Below the pieces are notes generated by a model. It was not told where the DNA came from and did no database searches. It worked only from the letters and a program-made list of their open reading frames with translations. From Prorocentrum cordatum (lineage: Eukaryota > Sar > Dinophyceae > Prorocentrales > Prorocentraceae): 64,000 nucleotides of DNA. Positions 33,990 to 45,325 of this stretch are shown here, one piece after another (the first letter of the stretch is position 1; the number at the start of each line of letters is the position of its first letter). The stretch is taken from NCBI GenBank assembly GCA_963575745.1, contig CAUYUJ010003603.1, positions 341,640-405,639 of the forward strand, read 5' to 3'. The translations under genes were made by a program, and so were the position numbers.

Positions 33990-34998
33990 TACACATATAT
34001 ATATGTATACACACCGATATTTACATATATATATATATATATATAGGGTCCCAGGCCCTCCAGAGTGCACTGATTTATCTTCCTGCCGTTTCGGGCCCGG
34101 CGGGGGGCGCAAAAAAACGTCAAGGCGGTCGAGAGACGTCCAAGAGAGCGCCAAGATGGCCCAAGAGCGCTCCAAGAGAGCCCTAGACGGCACAACAGCG
34201 TTTCAAAATTGGTCAAACATGGCTTGGAGACATCCAAAGAGGGCTTCAAGACGGCCAATATGCTCTCAAAAGGACTCCCACGAGGCACTCAGGAGGCGAA
34301 ACAAGTAGGTTTTTCTATGGCGTTTGAAGGTTTTTCGTGTTCTTGCTGTTTCGTGCTTCCGACGGTCCAAGACAGCCCACGAGGCTCCAGAAATCAGCTC
34401 AACACGGCCCAATATGCACCCAAAGAGGGCGCCACGACGGCGCAAGAGAGCCCCCACACGGCCCACGAGGCGCCCAAGATCGCCCAAGAGGGCCCCAAGA
34501 CGGCCCCAAGAGGGGGAGCACGAGCCGACCATTCGAGCCTTCCGCCCCAAGAGGCTTCCAGGAGGCCCCAAGAGGCGCCCAACAGAGCCCTAGAGGCACC
34601 AGGGCCCACGAGGCCCCAAAGGGGCCCAAAGAGACGCCCCACGAGCACCCCAAACGGCCCCCACTGAAGGCCTCCAAAATTGACTTCAAGTGGCCCCCGG
34701 GAAGCCTCCCACGAATCCCAAACGAACTTCCAAGGACCCTCTGACCCACAACCCAGGCACGGTGGCGGGATGGGCCGAAGGCCATTATCCAGAACGTGAA
34801 CCGAGAACCCGAGATCTTCGCCCCAGGAGACCCCAGGAGGGGTCAAGAGGTCCCCAAGAAGCTTGGCGACAGATCACCAGTCGACGGGTCGATGAGAGCG
34901 GAGGAGGAGGCATGAGGAAGAGGCTGGAGGAAACATATCATGTTAATTTCATTATTCATGACCGCCTTGTTGTCTCAATGCGGCCAGCATTCGACCAG

Positions 34999-35039
34999 CT
35001 AGAACCATCGCGCGCGCGAAGCGCGCGCGATGGTTCTAG
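34999..35039. repeat. Perfect 19-bp GC-rich hairpin
   Basis: The arms ctagaaccatcgcgcgcgc and gcgcgcgcgatggttctag are exact reverse complements around a gaa loop. It forms the right end of the 3.5 kb insertion. Confidence 0.9.
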
Positions 35040-35690
35040 TAGAAGCATGCAGCGGAACTGTCCGTTGAGGTGGCTCGTGCAGGGTTGACTCGGTCGACTA
35101 CCTTGACAGTGTTGATTGCCATGTCTGGGTAAGAAGAGTTTCGTTGTTTCGTTGATGTGGGTTTGCTTCGTTGCGGAACTGGTACTACTGGATAGAATTG
35201 GTCGTAGAATTGGTCCAGTAAAATAGGTTCCAGCATTGAACTGGCCGACATTCCAAACAAAAGTTCGATATCCAAGGTTGTTAGTTTGGGGCGACCAGTT
35301 ATATGCCTGACCCTATATTAAATGGACCAGTCCCACGACCAGTTCTATGACCAGTTCTATCCAGTTGTACCACTTGTACCAGCTCCACGCACTTCTCCAC
35401 GCAAAGGGAAGCCGCGGGGCTGCCCGTGGCGCGCCGTTGTTTGTTTTTGTTGTTTCGGCCCCGCGCTTCGTTCGATGTGTTTCGCCTTGCTTTGCGTTGC
35501 ATGTCCGCGGTTCGCATTGCAGTGCGTTGAGTGCGCATCATCGCCACCAGTATCGCCATCCGGACACGATTGCCAGGCGAATTGCCTTGACCAGGGAAGC
35601 GTCGAAGCATGCAGCGGAACTGTCCGCCGAGGTAGCTCGTCCAGGGTTGACAGGGTTGACGACCTTGACAGTGTTGATTACTACGGTGGG

Positions 35691-35947
35691 TGGACTAAAG
35701 TGTCCACACGTGTCTCGCAAAGACCTTGAGTCATTCAAGTACGTCGGACCAACATGTATTTCCCCATCCCAGAAATTCAAAGTTGACGGATTTAGGCTGT
35801 AGACCAAATGCCAGGGACAACATGTGGACATTTCAATTTTGGGTTTGGGGGGGAGGGGTGCGAAGCAAGGGCATTTTGGAGTTGCGGTTGTTATCGTGGT
35901 GCATCGCCTTTTCGCCATGGGTGTGAACATTTTTTTGTCCTGGCACC
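35691..35947. mobile_element. Small TIR element, copy 3
   Basis: The ends tggactaaagtgtccacacg and gtgtgaacatttttttgtcc match the other copies. It sits at the same point in its host unit, so copies 2 to 4 most likely spread by amplification of the unit and not by separate insertion. Confidence 0.8.
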
Positions 35948-37411
35948 GTCTGAGTAAGAAGAGTTTCGTTGTTTCGCTGATGTGGGTTTGCTCCGTTGCG
36001 GAACTGGTGCAACTGGATAGAATTGGTCATAGAATTGGTCCATTCAAGTTGGGTCCAGCATAGAACTGGGCGACATTATAAAAAAGAAATAATTTAGATA
36101 TCAGAGGTTTTTAGTTTGAGGCGACCAAGTCTATGCCTGACCCTATTCTACATGGATCAGTTCTATGACCAGTTCTATGACCAGTTCTATGACCAGTTCT
36201 ATCCAGTTGTACCACTTGTACCAGCTCCACGCACTTCTCCACGAACAGGGAAGCCGCGGGGCTGCCCGTGGCGCGCCGTTGTTTGTTTTTGTTGTTTCGG
36301 CCCCGCGCTTCGTTCGATGTGTTTCGCCTTGCTGTGCGTTGCATGTCCGCGGTTCGCATTGCAGTGCGTTGAGTGCGCATCATCGTCGCCATCACCGCCA
36401 TCCGGAAACGATTGCCAGGCGAATTGCCTTGACCAGGGAAGCGTCGAAGCATGCAGCGGAACTGTCCGCTGAGGTGGCTCGTCCAGGGTTGACACGATCG
36501 ACTACCTTGACAGTGTTGATTGCCATGTCTGGGTAAGAAGAGTTTCGTTGTTTCGTTGATGTGGGTTTGCTTCGTTGCGGAACTGGTACTACTGGATAGA
36601 TTTGGTCGTAGAACTGGTCCAGTAAAATAGGGTCCAGCATTGAACTGGCCGACATTCCAAAAAAAAGTTCGATATCCAAGGTTGTTAGTTTGGGGCGACC
36701 AGTTGTATGCTTGACCCTATATTAAATGGACCAGTTCTATGACCAGTTCTATCCAGTTGTACCACTTGTACCAGCTCCACGCACTTCTCCACGCAAAGGG
36801 AAGCCGCGGGGCTGATGTGGGTTCGCTTCGTTGCAGATGTTCGTTGTTTCGTTGTTTCGCTGATGTGGGTTTGCTTCGTTGCAGAACTGGTACTGATGGA
36901 CAGAACTGGTCATATAACTGCTCCATTACAATATGGTCCAGCATTGAACTGGTCGACATTCTAAAACAGAATTGAGATATTTAAGATTTTGAAGATGAGA
37001 CGTCCAGGTATATGCCTGACCCTATCTTTAATGGACCAGTTCTACGACCAGTTTCATGACCAGTTCTATCCGGTTGTACCACTTGTACCAGCTCCACGCA
37101 CTTCTCCACGCAAAGGGAAGCCGCGGGGCTGCCCGTGGCGCGCCGTTGTTTGTTGTTGTTGTTTGGGCCCAGCGCTTCGTTCGATGTGCTTCGCCTTGCT
37201 TTGCGTTGCATGTCCGCGGTTCGCATTGCAGTGCGTTGAGTGCGCATCATCGCCGCCATCATCGCCACCATTATCGCCATCCGGAAACGATCGCCAGGCG
37301 AATTGCCTTGACCAGGGAAGCGTCGAAGCATGCAGCGGAACTGTCCGCTGAGGTGGCTCGTCCAGGGTTGACAGGGTTGACGACCTTGACAGTGTTGATT
37401 ACTACGGCGGG

Positions 37412-37668
37412 TGGACTAAAATTGTCCACACGTGTCTCGCAAAGACCTTGAGCCATTCAAGTACGTCGGCCCAACATGTATTTCCCCATCCCCGAAATTC
37501 AAAGTTGACGGATTTAGGCGGTAGACCAAAGGCCAGGGACAAAATGTGGACACTTCAATTTTGGGTTTGGGGGGGAGGGGTGCGAAGCAAGGGCATTTCG
37601 GAGCCGTGGTTGTTATCGTGGTGCATCGCCTTTTCGCCATGGGTGTGGATACTTTTGTCCGGGCACCG
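37412..37668. mobile_element. Small TIR element, copy 4 (right edge of array)
   Basis: It begins tggactaaaattgtccacac and ends gtgtggatacttttgtccgg. The host unit breaks off exactly after it (gggcaccg, then unrelated ttcctctggg), so the array ends at this copy. Confidence 0.75.
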
Positions 37669-38660
37669 TTCCTCTGGGGGATGGAGAGAAGCGCCCTACA
37701 GGGATGCTTTAGGGCCCTTTTGGGGCCCCTGCTGGTGCCCCTTTATAGGCCCGTTTGCTTCACCCCCCATTGAAGTCACCCCCCCTTCCCAACCGCCCGA
37801 TCTCCGCCCCCCTTCCCTCTTCTCCGGGTTTTCTTTAAAAGGAAACGCACCGTCGTTTTCAAAGTTGCTAGCAGTTTTTGTTGAGGGCTCGCATGCGCGA
37901 AGTCCAAAACATGGTGTTCTTGCACGGCTTAGGTTTGTCGCGACGCAACAGGAAGCTTACTTCGTTGTCCAAGTCACAGGAATTGCGTGCTGGAGCGATC
38001 GGGGATTGTCAGGACGCATCAGTTACTTTGATTCGCGGAGCTACAGTCCAAGGGCTGGTGTGTTGGCACGATTGAGGATCATCCGCCGGTTATCTTCAAA
38101 TGGGGCATATCCTGGAATGAACATACGTGTTTGTAGGGACCAACGGAAGGAATTCGCTGTGAGGGTTTAATGCAATTTCGTTGATGCGTCTAGGGTCTAA
38201 ACTGGTCCTCCTCCTCCGCGTCGTCGTCCCCCTCCTCCTTAAGTTTTTTCTGTGAGAAGTGAGGCTTGTGAAGGTGGCTGATTTTCGGCTGCGCCTCCAT
38301 TGCGCTTTGGACTGGCAGTAGGGAGGGTTCCTCTCATGGTTGATGTTGCAAGACTCCCCCTCCACCTCTTCCTCCTCCTGCTCCTCCTCCTCCTCCCCTT
38401 CCTCCTGTTCCTCCTCATCGTCATCATCATCACCATTTTCATTACGATTATCATCATCATCCCACGATCCCCGACGGGGCCGCACAAGGGGGGCAGCTTT
38501 TGTTGCACAGGCTGCGGCTCGGTCGGCCGCCCAGGGGCGTGCTGGGGTCGGGGTGCTCTCGTGTCGGATTGGTCGGGGCCCACGTCCGACGGGTCGGATT
38601 TTGCGAGGTGAGCACCCGTCCGCCGTGGCGGGCGGGTGGGGGCCGTGACCGTTCTTTCAG
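37669..38660. other. Intergenic sequence with CCT tract
   Basis: No gene is recognised. A CCT/CTC run lies at about 38,365-38,415 and passes into tcatcatcat at 38,420-38,460. Confidence 0.5.
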
Positions 38661-38663
38661 ATG

Positions 38664-38888
38664 CCTCTCGGGAGCTTCTCGCTGCGACGCTGAGCTTGGA
38701 TACCACCCCTCCCCTTTTAGACCCCCTCCCAGCACTGTTCGCCTCGTCCGCGGCCTCGCCCTACTTGGATGCTCCTCCAAAGTTGAGGCGGATAGCAGCA
38801 GGTCCTGGACAGGAGGAGCGGGGAAGCGGAGCCGCCGCGCCCGAACTCGGAGAGTTCGACGAGTTAAACTTGTTAACATGTTTTTGAC
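38664..38888 (+). CDS. Exon-like open stretch, unrecognised
   Basis: After a plausible acceptor (gttctttcag, ending about 38,660) a frame with moderate GC3 reads SRELLAATLSLDTTPPLLDP then PELGEFDELNLLTCF and stops at 38,885. No domain is recognised. The opposite strand has an open frame of 288 codons across 38,457-39,323, so this may be chance. Confidence 0.2.
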
Positions 38889-38899
38889 GCTTGAACGAA

Positions 38900-39355
38900 T
38901 GCGATCGCTTCTCCAGCGGGCGTGACGTTCCCCAGCGGGCGTGACGTTCCTCATCCCACGAACCGGCTGTTCGGAGCCCCCCCCGCGGGCCAGGAGACGG
39001 AGCGAGGAGCTCCTCTTACGAGAGCTCGGCAACCCCTCCCTCGAGGTGCGCGAGCGCGACGTATCCTGCGCCGCCGTCGCAACCGCGGTCGTAGTGTCGC
39101 CGTCGTCAGGATCCTGGGCGTCGTCGTCCGTCGTCGTGGTCGTGACCTCCGACGTATTGAGAAAATCCAGGGGGGCGTTTTCAGTTTTCGGCTTCTGGGG
39201 GGCAGTTTCTGAGCCCAGGGGCGATGGGGCACCGCGATTGGTGACCAGGGAGGCCACAGAGACGCAGGTGGATGAGCTGGGAAAATCCAATGCGGAGATC
39301 CATTGCAGGGAAAGGCGTTGCAACTTGGAAGCGATATCCTAAACTCAGGAGGAAA
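38900..39355. other. Intergenic sequence
   Basis: A short direct duplication (ccagcgggcgtgacgttcc) lies at 38,914-38,952. No gene is recognised. Confidence 0.4.
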
Positions 39356-39359
39356 ACAC

Positions 39360-39500
39360 ACACACACACAGACACAATCAATCGTCGATCCCCAGAAAAT
39401 ATTGGAAAATATTGGAAGTGGGGGGGAAGACAAAAGCCCAGAAAATATAAGAAGATATGGGGAATCTTGTCATTTGTATATTCATGTGTGTGTCTCAGGG
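39360..39500. repeat. Dispersed 150-bp repeat, copy 1
   Basis: The words agtgggggggaagacaaaag, cccagaaaatataag and tatggggaatctt match the copies at 49,247-49,420 (same strand) and 50,590-50,745 (opposite strand). Confidence 0.7.
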
Positions 39501-40425
39501 CACTTTCCTAAACGGCGGGGCCAGGCGGAGCTCCATGGCCGAGGATGTCGCCTCTTGGCTCTCGGAGGCTGAGTGTTTGCTGCAGTGTTGCTGGTCGCGT
39601 TTCACCCGCGATAGAGGGTCCGGCTTGCATGATGAACACTTACTTTTCAAAAGGGGTTCGGCCGTTCTTTGGTTTGCGTGCGTTCCGCTACCTTTCTGGC
39701 TGCGAGCCCCCCTGGTGTTCCTTCGGACTTCCTGGACTCGCTTGGAAAGAAAGGGGCTGCGTTCCTTATGTTTCGTTCCTTAGGTCAGGCCGAATACTGA
39801 AGTTTTACGATCGGTGTTTGTTGCCGACTGCGCACGGCATGGTGCTGCAGAGTGCGCGCGTTGCACGGGCAGAGTCCCAAGCGGTCTCCTTGGGAGATTC
39901 CACTTGGAAGCTGGAAGCTCTTGGGCCCATGGTCCATCAAGCAGATAAAGTCCTGGGAATGGGGTCGCGTATTCTGCGGTGGAAACCCCTGCCAAGAAAC
40001 ACCCCGCTTGCCTCCAGGGTGCCCTGGGTTGCTTGGGTGTCGATGGTTTTGCGATGGAACGCGTGACGTTCCCGCACCAAACAACCACTGGACGTCTTAG
40101 GGTCTCAGGGTTGTGCTTCTTGTGCGAGGTTTCTTGTGGTCGAGCTCTTACTGTAGGGACCCAGTGTTGAGCTCGGAGTCCAGAACATGCTCTCACATGC
40201 TTTCGACCACTCTTCGGGATGCCTCCATGTTATGTTTTCCGGGGCCCTCCTGGCCACGGCGGCCCGCTTCGCTTCGAAACCCAAGGCCAGCACACGCTCC
40301 AGGACGGGCCCGCCAGCCGTCATCGTCGGTCGGGCATCGGGGCCACACGACCGAGGCTTGTTGGCGAGTTGTCGCCCTCCTGGGGTCCCCCCAGGGCGCA
40401 CCGAGACTTCCAGAATTCGTCGTCG
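39501..40425. other. Intergenic sequence
   Basis: No gene is recognised; several open frames of about 100-170 codons on both strands lack domains or splice sites. Confidence 0.4.
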
Positions 40426-40429
40426 TCGT

Positions 40430-40560
40430 TGTCGTCGTTCTTCTTCTTCTCATCCTCCTCCTCCTCCTCCTCCTCCTCCTCCTCCTCCGCCTCCGCCTCC
40501 GCCTCCGCCTCCGCCTCCGCCTCCGCCTCCGCCTCCTCCTCCTGCTCCCTCTTCTTCTCT
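40430..40560. repeat. CTC/CCG trinucleotide array
   Basis: cgtcgtcgttgtcgtcg is followed by ctcctc repeats and then cctccg repeats to about 40,545. Confidence 0.9.
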
Positions 40561-40763
40561 GCGACTCCCCCCCGCGGTCTTTGCAGTGATTCGGCCCAGT
40601 GGCCGCACTCTTCGAGCGGCTCGCGGGCCGCCCTCTGCCCTTGACGGACCAGTAGGCCCCAGCGTCCGGGTCCTCCTGGCCGTCTCGCGCTTTCGGAGCA
40701 GCGGCGGAGCGTCCTGCTTTCGAGGTTTCCGTCGCCTGCCCCACCGGCTGCCTCGGGCTGGTT

Positions 40764-43507
40764 GTGGACTTGAGCGGCGGGGTCTCTCCCCTGCTGCTCG
40801 CGTCGGTCCTCTCGCTTCTGGGAGGGACCGTTTGCTGCAGCTTCTGCGGGGGTTGCTGTGTCGCGGACCTGGCGGTCCGCTGCGCGAGCCCTTTCCTGGC
40901 TCGCGTTCGCGGTGCGCTCGGCGCGCCGTTCCCAGCGCCCGCGAGGGCAGCTGCTCGGGCCTTGGCCTACGGCCCTAACCCCCAAGCCGCCTCGCGCGGC
41001 GCGGCGGCGTCGGCACTTCGGCCCGCGTCGCCTCTTCGGGGTCAGTCCCCTCGGGCTGGCCTTCGGGCCGCCCTCTCGGGCTCCCCCGCGACGTGCGCGC
41101 TGTCAGTTCCGCAGCGGACCTGGCGCGTGTCACGGTGGGTGCGAGAGAGCCCCCGCGCGCTGGTGATGATGGCCGCAATGCCAGCCCTGCCACAAGGCCC
41201 AGTGTGACCTGAGCTCCATCCATTCGAGGCGCCATCTGCGACGAGCTACGAGAGCTGGCGGCTCGACGAGGGGGACCGCAGCTTCGCCGTGACTCCGCTG
41301 GTTCAGCGAGATGGTGGCGCGTTGCTCGCTCTTCCCTCTTCTTTCCGCTCGGCTGCCGATCTGGCGGCCGCGGAGGCGGACGGCTTTCTGGGTTGCTGGG
41401 CCCGTTTTCGGTGCTGGACATGCTTCTCCTCGGGGCAGCTTCGCGCGCGCTGGCAACCACGGCCTCGGTCCTGGTGATCGACTTGGACGTCAACGAGCTG
41501 GAGCTCGAGTCTTTGACGCCGCTGCCCGCGGCCCTGCCAGCTGACCTCGCCCCGCTCGCCACGGCGCGGAGTCGAGACGACTCGCCGCGCCCGACCAAGG
41601 CGAGGCTGCTCCGCGAGCAGTTCGCCGCGCCCCACGGAGCCCCACCTGCCGACGGTGAGGAGGACCCGCCGGGAGCCGAGCTGGCGACGCCGCAGCACGC
41701 GGCGTCGGAAGGCGTCGAGGAGATCGGGCCCATCTCGGACCCGGGGGCGGCGGGCGACGGCGAACGCGAGCCCGCGGCCCCAGCGGCGGCCCCTCCGAGA
41801 CGCCCGGGGGCCCGCGCAGGGATCGCGGCCTCGCCCGCCCCGGCCGCGCAGCCGCGAGCTCCCAGTCGGGCAGTCGCCGCCCTGGGCATGGGCGATGGCG
41901 CCCCCATGACCAGAGCGGAGGTCGTGGTCGAGATGCCCCGTCGCGACGCCCCTCAGCTGTTCGAGGGCGAGGCCGCCCGTCTCGGGACCCCGCTGCGCGA
42001 CCTGCAAATCCTTGCGACGCGGGCCCCCCCCGCCCCGCATCGGGCGCAGGCCAAGACGGGCGCCCCGCCTCAGCGCTGGCGGCAGCGCGGGGAACTCTGC
42101 GACCCGCGGGCGCGTCGGTCAAGTCCCCGCCGATTCCGCGCGCGCCGGCAGGTGGGCCGCCCCCGAGGCCCCCTGTCCCCGGCCGGGTTCCCGCTCCCGC
42201 TGAGGGGGCCGCCGCGGGGGGCCCTCCGCCGACCCAGCTGCGACCGCGCCATCGACGCTGGACCTCGCCCCGGCGCCTGCGGGAAGCTCTCGCGCGCCGG
42301 CAGGCCCCTCGAGCGACGTTTCATCCCCTGCTGGGCTCGCTTACCGAGCAGGCTCTGGCACGGCGGGGTCACCCAGTGGACGGCGCGTCCGCGATGACTC
42401 AGACACGGGGCATCGCGCGACTTCGCGAGCGGCCGCAGGCGCCCACTCAGCGCGAGCCTCGAGTCAGCGAGCTGATGAAGGAGAATTTGGCCCGTGCTCT
42501 CGGCATGTTCCAGTATTTTCGGGGGCCGAGTCCTCCGGGCGGTCAGACGTCGACCCGCGAGCTGCCGACCCACTGCGCGCGGCCGGGTGCCGAATTGTGG
42601 CGAGCCGGCGAGGAAGGGGTCGCAGAGCGCGTCTAGATTCGGCTATTATGCCAGCGAGTGTTCGCGGATCAGGCGGCGGGGGATCGCGGGCGCCTCGAGG
42701 CGGCGCGGTCCTGGACAGGCCCAGAGGGCCCGCCGACGCGCGCGACGCGCCTGCGCGCAGAAAGGGGGGCTCACAGCCCGTTCTCGCCGCCAGCGGACCC
42801 GCGCTGGCTGTCGGCCCAGGGCGAGCACGCGAAGTGGCGCTGACCCCCTTCCGGCCCCGCGTGGATTCTGGAGCGGGCGGCGGCTTCGGAGGCCCCGATC
42901 TCCCGGCCGAACGCGGAGGCAGAAGCGAATCCGAAGACAAACGGAACCACCCCGCCCACGGCGAAGGCGGGCGCCTAGCCACCTTGAGGCCGATGGGCCG
43001 CCCCCGCGCGGGCGGCCCGCGGGGCTCTGCCCCCGCCCGTCAGCCCCCCCCCCCCCCCCCACTGACGCGTTCGTGCTGCCGGGCGCAACGGGCCCGAGTT
43101 CGATCGCGGAGGTTGGGGCGGGCGTCTCCAGGGAGGGCGCTGCGCCGCCGCCGGGGGAAACGAGCCCCGCCGCCGCGACTTGGCCTCGGAGGCTCGAGCG
43201 CCCCGCCGTTCCGCTGGCGATTTGGGCCCTCGCAGCCCCCTGCCTTCGCCCGCTGCAGCTGCCAGGAGAGCCCGGGCCGAGTGAGGTCGCGAATGCGAGA
43301 CGGCGCGTCTCCAGCGAGAGCGTTGCGCCGCCGCAGGGGGGAGTTCGTTCTGCCGGCGCGATCTTCGCCCGTCAGCCCCCAGCGCGGTTGCCTCTTCGGA
43401 CAACCTTGGTCCGCCTACTTTCGGCGACGCACCCGCAGGCGCTGAGAGGGCCCCGCCGACCCTTGCCTCGGGTGGGCCGCCCTGCTTTTCGTTTTTTTTT
43501 CAGGTAG
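40764..43507 (+). pseudogene. Long GC3-rich coding remnant, unrecognised, with shifts and stops
   Basis: A plus-strand reading begins with ATG at 40,764 and a hydrophobic stretch (SPLLLASVLSLLGGTVCC), perhaps a membrane anchor. It stops at TGA 41,205 but continues in the same frame (YESWRLDEGDRSFAVTPLVQ) to about 41,390. The reading then moves to a second frame (ATTASVLVIDLDVNELELES, VVVEMPRRDAPQLFEGEA) up to a C run near 42,025, then a third frame (FHPLLGSLTEQALARRGH, VSELMKENLARALGMFQYF). This runs through TAG 42,634, TGA 42,841 and TAG 42,976 with coding-like sequence between them (DPRWLSAQGEHAKWR, GPAWILERAAASEAPISRP). The last part, to 43,507, includes a diverged tandem duplication of about 190 bp. 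Third positions are mostly G or C throughout. No family is recognised. The pattern fits an old retroelement ORF or a dead gene. Confidence 0.5.
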
Positions 43508-43659
43508 CCCCCGCGCTCCTCCTGCGAAGCAGCACGCGGCCCCTGTCTCTCCCAATGCTTCGGCCTCGGCCGATCAGACCGCCCGTTTCGCAGCGGATTT
43601 GTCTTCCTGGTTGCGCTTATTCCCCGGCGCGAACGTCGATATCTCCCGTTGAGTGGTTG

Positions 43660-44475
43660 TTTTTGTTTTGTCCCAGGTCGGGGCGGGGGCGCGGCGTTCC
43701 CCGGCGCCTTTCCCCCGCCCATCTCAACGCCCGTCGGGCCAGGGCGGTTCCCTCGCTGAACCGCTTCCCCGCGATCCACTGCCGTGCCCTCCAGCTCCAC
43801 TTATCCTGCCGCCGCCTCCTTCTCTGGTCGGCCGCGCGCGGTGGCGGTGGCGCCTGAGCCGCGCAGCTCGCGCGCTAGCTCAACGCGCCGCGATTGCGCT
43901 AAACTGGCTGACCCTCAGCCAGCCGAGCCTCGCCCCCGCCGAGGCTCGCGCGCGAGCGACGTCCTCGCCCTGCCAGGAGGGCGCGCGCTGCCGCAGAGCG
44001 GTCGCGCTGGGCTGCAGTCCGCCGTGCCCGAGGGGGCAAACAACTTCTGCTAAGTTCAATGCCGGCGAGATCACGATCCATGGCCTGGCTACCCACGCTG
44101 CAGCTCAGGAGGCCCCCCTTCACCTCCTCTTCCGCCCGCTCTTCGCCCGCGCCCCCTGCGCCCTGGTCGCCCGCCGCTGCGGCGTCGCGGGGTCCTGCCC
44201 ACGTCGAGCCTCTTCGACCCCAAGGTCAAGGCGCCCCGCACCAAGTGTCCGACCCGATCGCGCGCCAGGCGTTTCTGGACCCTCATGTCATGAGACCCCC
44301 AAGGGCCGAGTGGCCCGCGGGCCAGCAAAGGGCACGCCTCAACATGGACCAAGCAGACCTTTGGGGACCTCTCCACGCGCGGGACGCCTGCGGCGCCTTG
44401 TACCTCGCCCCGGCTGCGGATCTCGCCTGGGAAGAGGCGTGCGGAGCCTTCCGAGTTCGATCGGGTTTGGATTGA
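43660..44475 (+). pseudogene. Further coding-like stretches, unrecognised
   Basis: 43,784-44,050 reads ASFSGRPRAVAVAPEPRSS and ends NNFC at a TAA. About 44,230-44,475 reads DPIARQAFLDPHVMRPPRAE then DACGALYLAPAADLAWEEA, ending in TGA at 44,473. The end overlaps a word (gggtttggattgacccggg) that has a counterpart at 51,830-51,855. They may be the tail of the preceding remnant. Confidence 0.3.
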
Positions 44476-44519
44476 CCCGGGCCAGAAGATCCCCGACCGC
44501 TCGCCAGGGCGGAGCGAGA

Positions 44520-45325
44520 GAAACCTCCTCGCCGTCGTCGTCGTAGTCATCGTCCTCCGACTCGTCACTTTTGCCGTCGTCGTCGGCGTTGTCGTCGTGC
44601 TCGTCGTCGTTTTCGTCCTTGTCTTTGCTGCTAGCGGCGTCGGGTTCATCGTCGGAAAAGAGGAGGAACGAGGAAGCATGGAACCACCACGAGAGTCTTG
44701 GTGGGTTACGGCACCTTCTGGGGTTCAGCGGAGAGTTGTCGAGGGTTCTTGGGTGCTCTCTCAGGTTGCTGATTGGTTGGGGGTTCATCGTGGGAGGAAG
44801 GCGAGAAGAGGAGGAACGAAGGAACAGGAGAGTGATGAGAAGAGTTTTCCCACTGGGAAGCAAAACCACGTTAGGGTTCAAGGGGGTCCAGAGTGGGCGT
44901 AGAATGGTCAAAAAAGGAGGAGAAGGTGGAGGAGGAGGAGGAGGAGGAGGAGGAGGAGGAGGAGGAGGAGGAGGAGGAGGAGGAGGAGGAGGAGGGAGGG
45001 GGAGAAGGAGGCCAAGGATAATTAGGTGGAGGGGGAGGGGCACGAGGCCAATCAGGACGAGAAACACGGAACGGAGAGAGGTGATACGAACGAGGAAACG
45101 AGGAGGGAAAGGAGATTCGAACGAAGATGGCCAGAACGAGGTCGAGGACCTTGACGTCGAGGATGACAACGAAGACAAGGTCGAGCACGTTGACGAGAAC
45201 GACGACGAGGACGAGAATGACGGCGAACTGGAGGACGAGGACGAGGGCGACGAAGGCGACGACGACGCATGCGATCATGACGACGACGACGGCGGCGAGG
45301 ACGACGAGGAGCACGACGACTGATA
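44520..45325. repeat. GTC, GGA and GAC trinucleotide arrays
   Basis: gtcgtcgtc-type repeats occupy 44,533-44,625, gga repeats 44,925-45,000 and gac/gag repeats 45,125-45,320. Acidic or glycine-rich frames across them are by-products. Confidence 0.9.

Larger units (their letters stand above)
31501..35039. mobile_element. 3.5-kb insertion in a repeat unit, TA-flanked, hairpin-ended
   Basis: The third array unit runs normally up to gaccagggaagcg at 31,498 and resumes with gaagcatgcagcggaactg at 35,042; intact units read straight across this point. The inserted block is flanked by TA on both sides (31,499-31,500 and 35,040-35,041). Its right end is a perfect stem-loop (34,999-35,039). Its left end starts tacatataacggggg and is not complementary to the right end, so it is not a TIR transposon. 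Inside are the CTTGGG repeat in both orientations, a 51-bp tandem repeat and no recognisable gene. It could be a non-autonomous element or repeat-mediated rearrangement. Confidence 0.6.
28681..37668. repeat. Tandem array of TIR-bearing repeat units, interrupted
   Basis: Seven units share a left end (gaccctat, then ggaccagttctatgaccagt, then tatccagttgtacca) and a right end that is its reverse complement (ggtacaactggatagaattg, then gtcatagaactggtcca, then atagggtccagcat). Unit starts are near 29,930, 30,462, 31,197, 35,303, 36,131, 36,708 and 37,012. Before the first lies a right-end piece (28,681-29,090). Spacers between units are also conserved (agatatttaagatgtttag, then tttgagacgac), so this is a satellite-like tandem array and not independent insertions. 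Unit length varies from about 240 to 760 bp. The third unit is split by a 3.5 kb insertion. The sixth has a large internal deletion. A diverged fragment of the unit core (catgcagtggac, gcattgatcagggaagcg) recurs near 57,395-57,460. Confidence 0.85.

Noticed and set aside
31501-35039. Helitron interpretation of the 3.5-kb insertion (hairpin then CTAG)
   Set aside because: The hairpin includes the CTAG instead of preceding it, the left end does not begin TC, the flanks are TA rather than A and T, and no helicase is present.
38457-39323. Minus-strand open frame of 288 codons
   Set aside because: No domain or splice support, with acidic and Thr runs from gac/gtc words; the plus strand is equally open.
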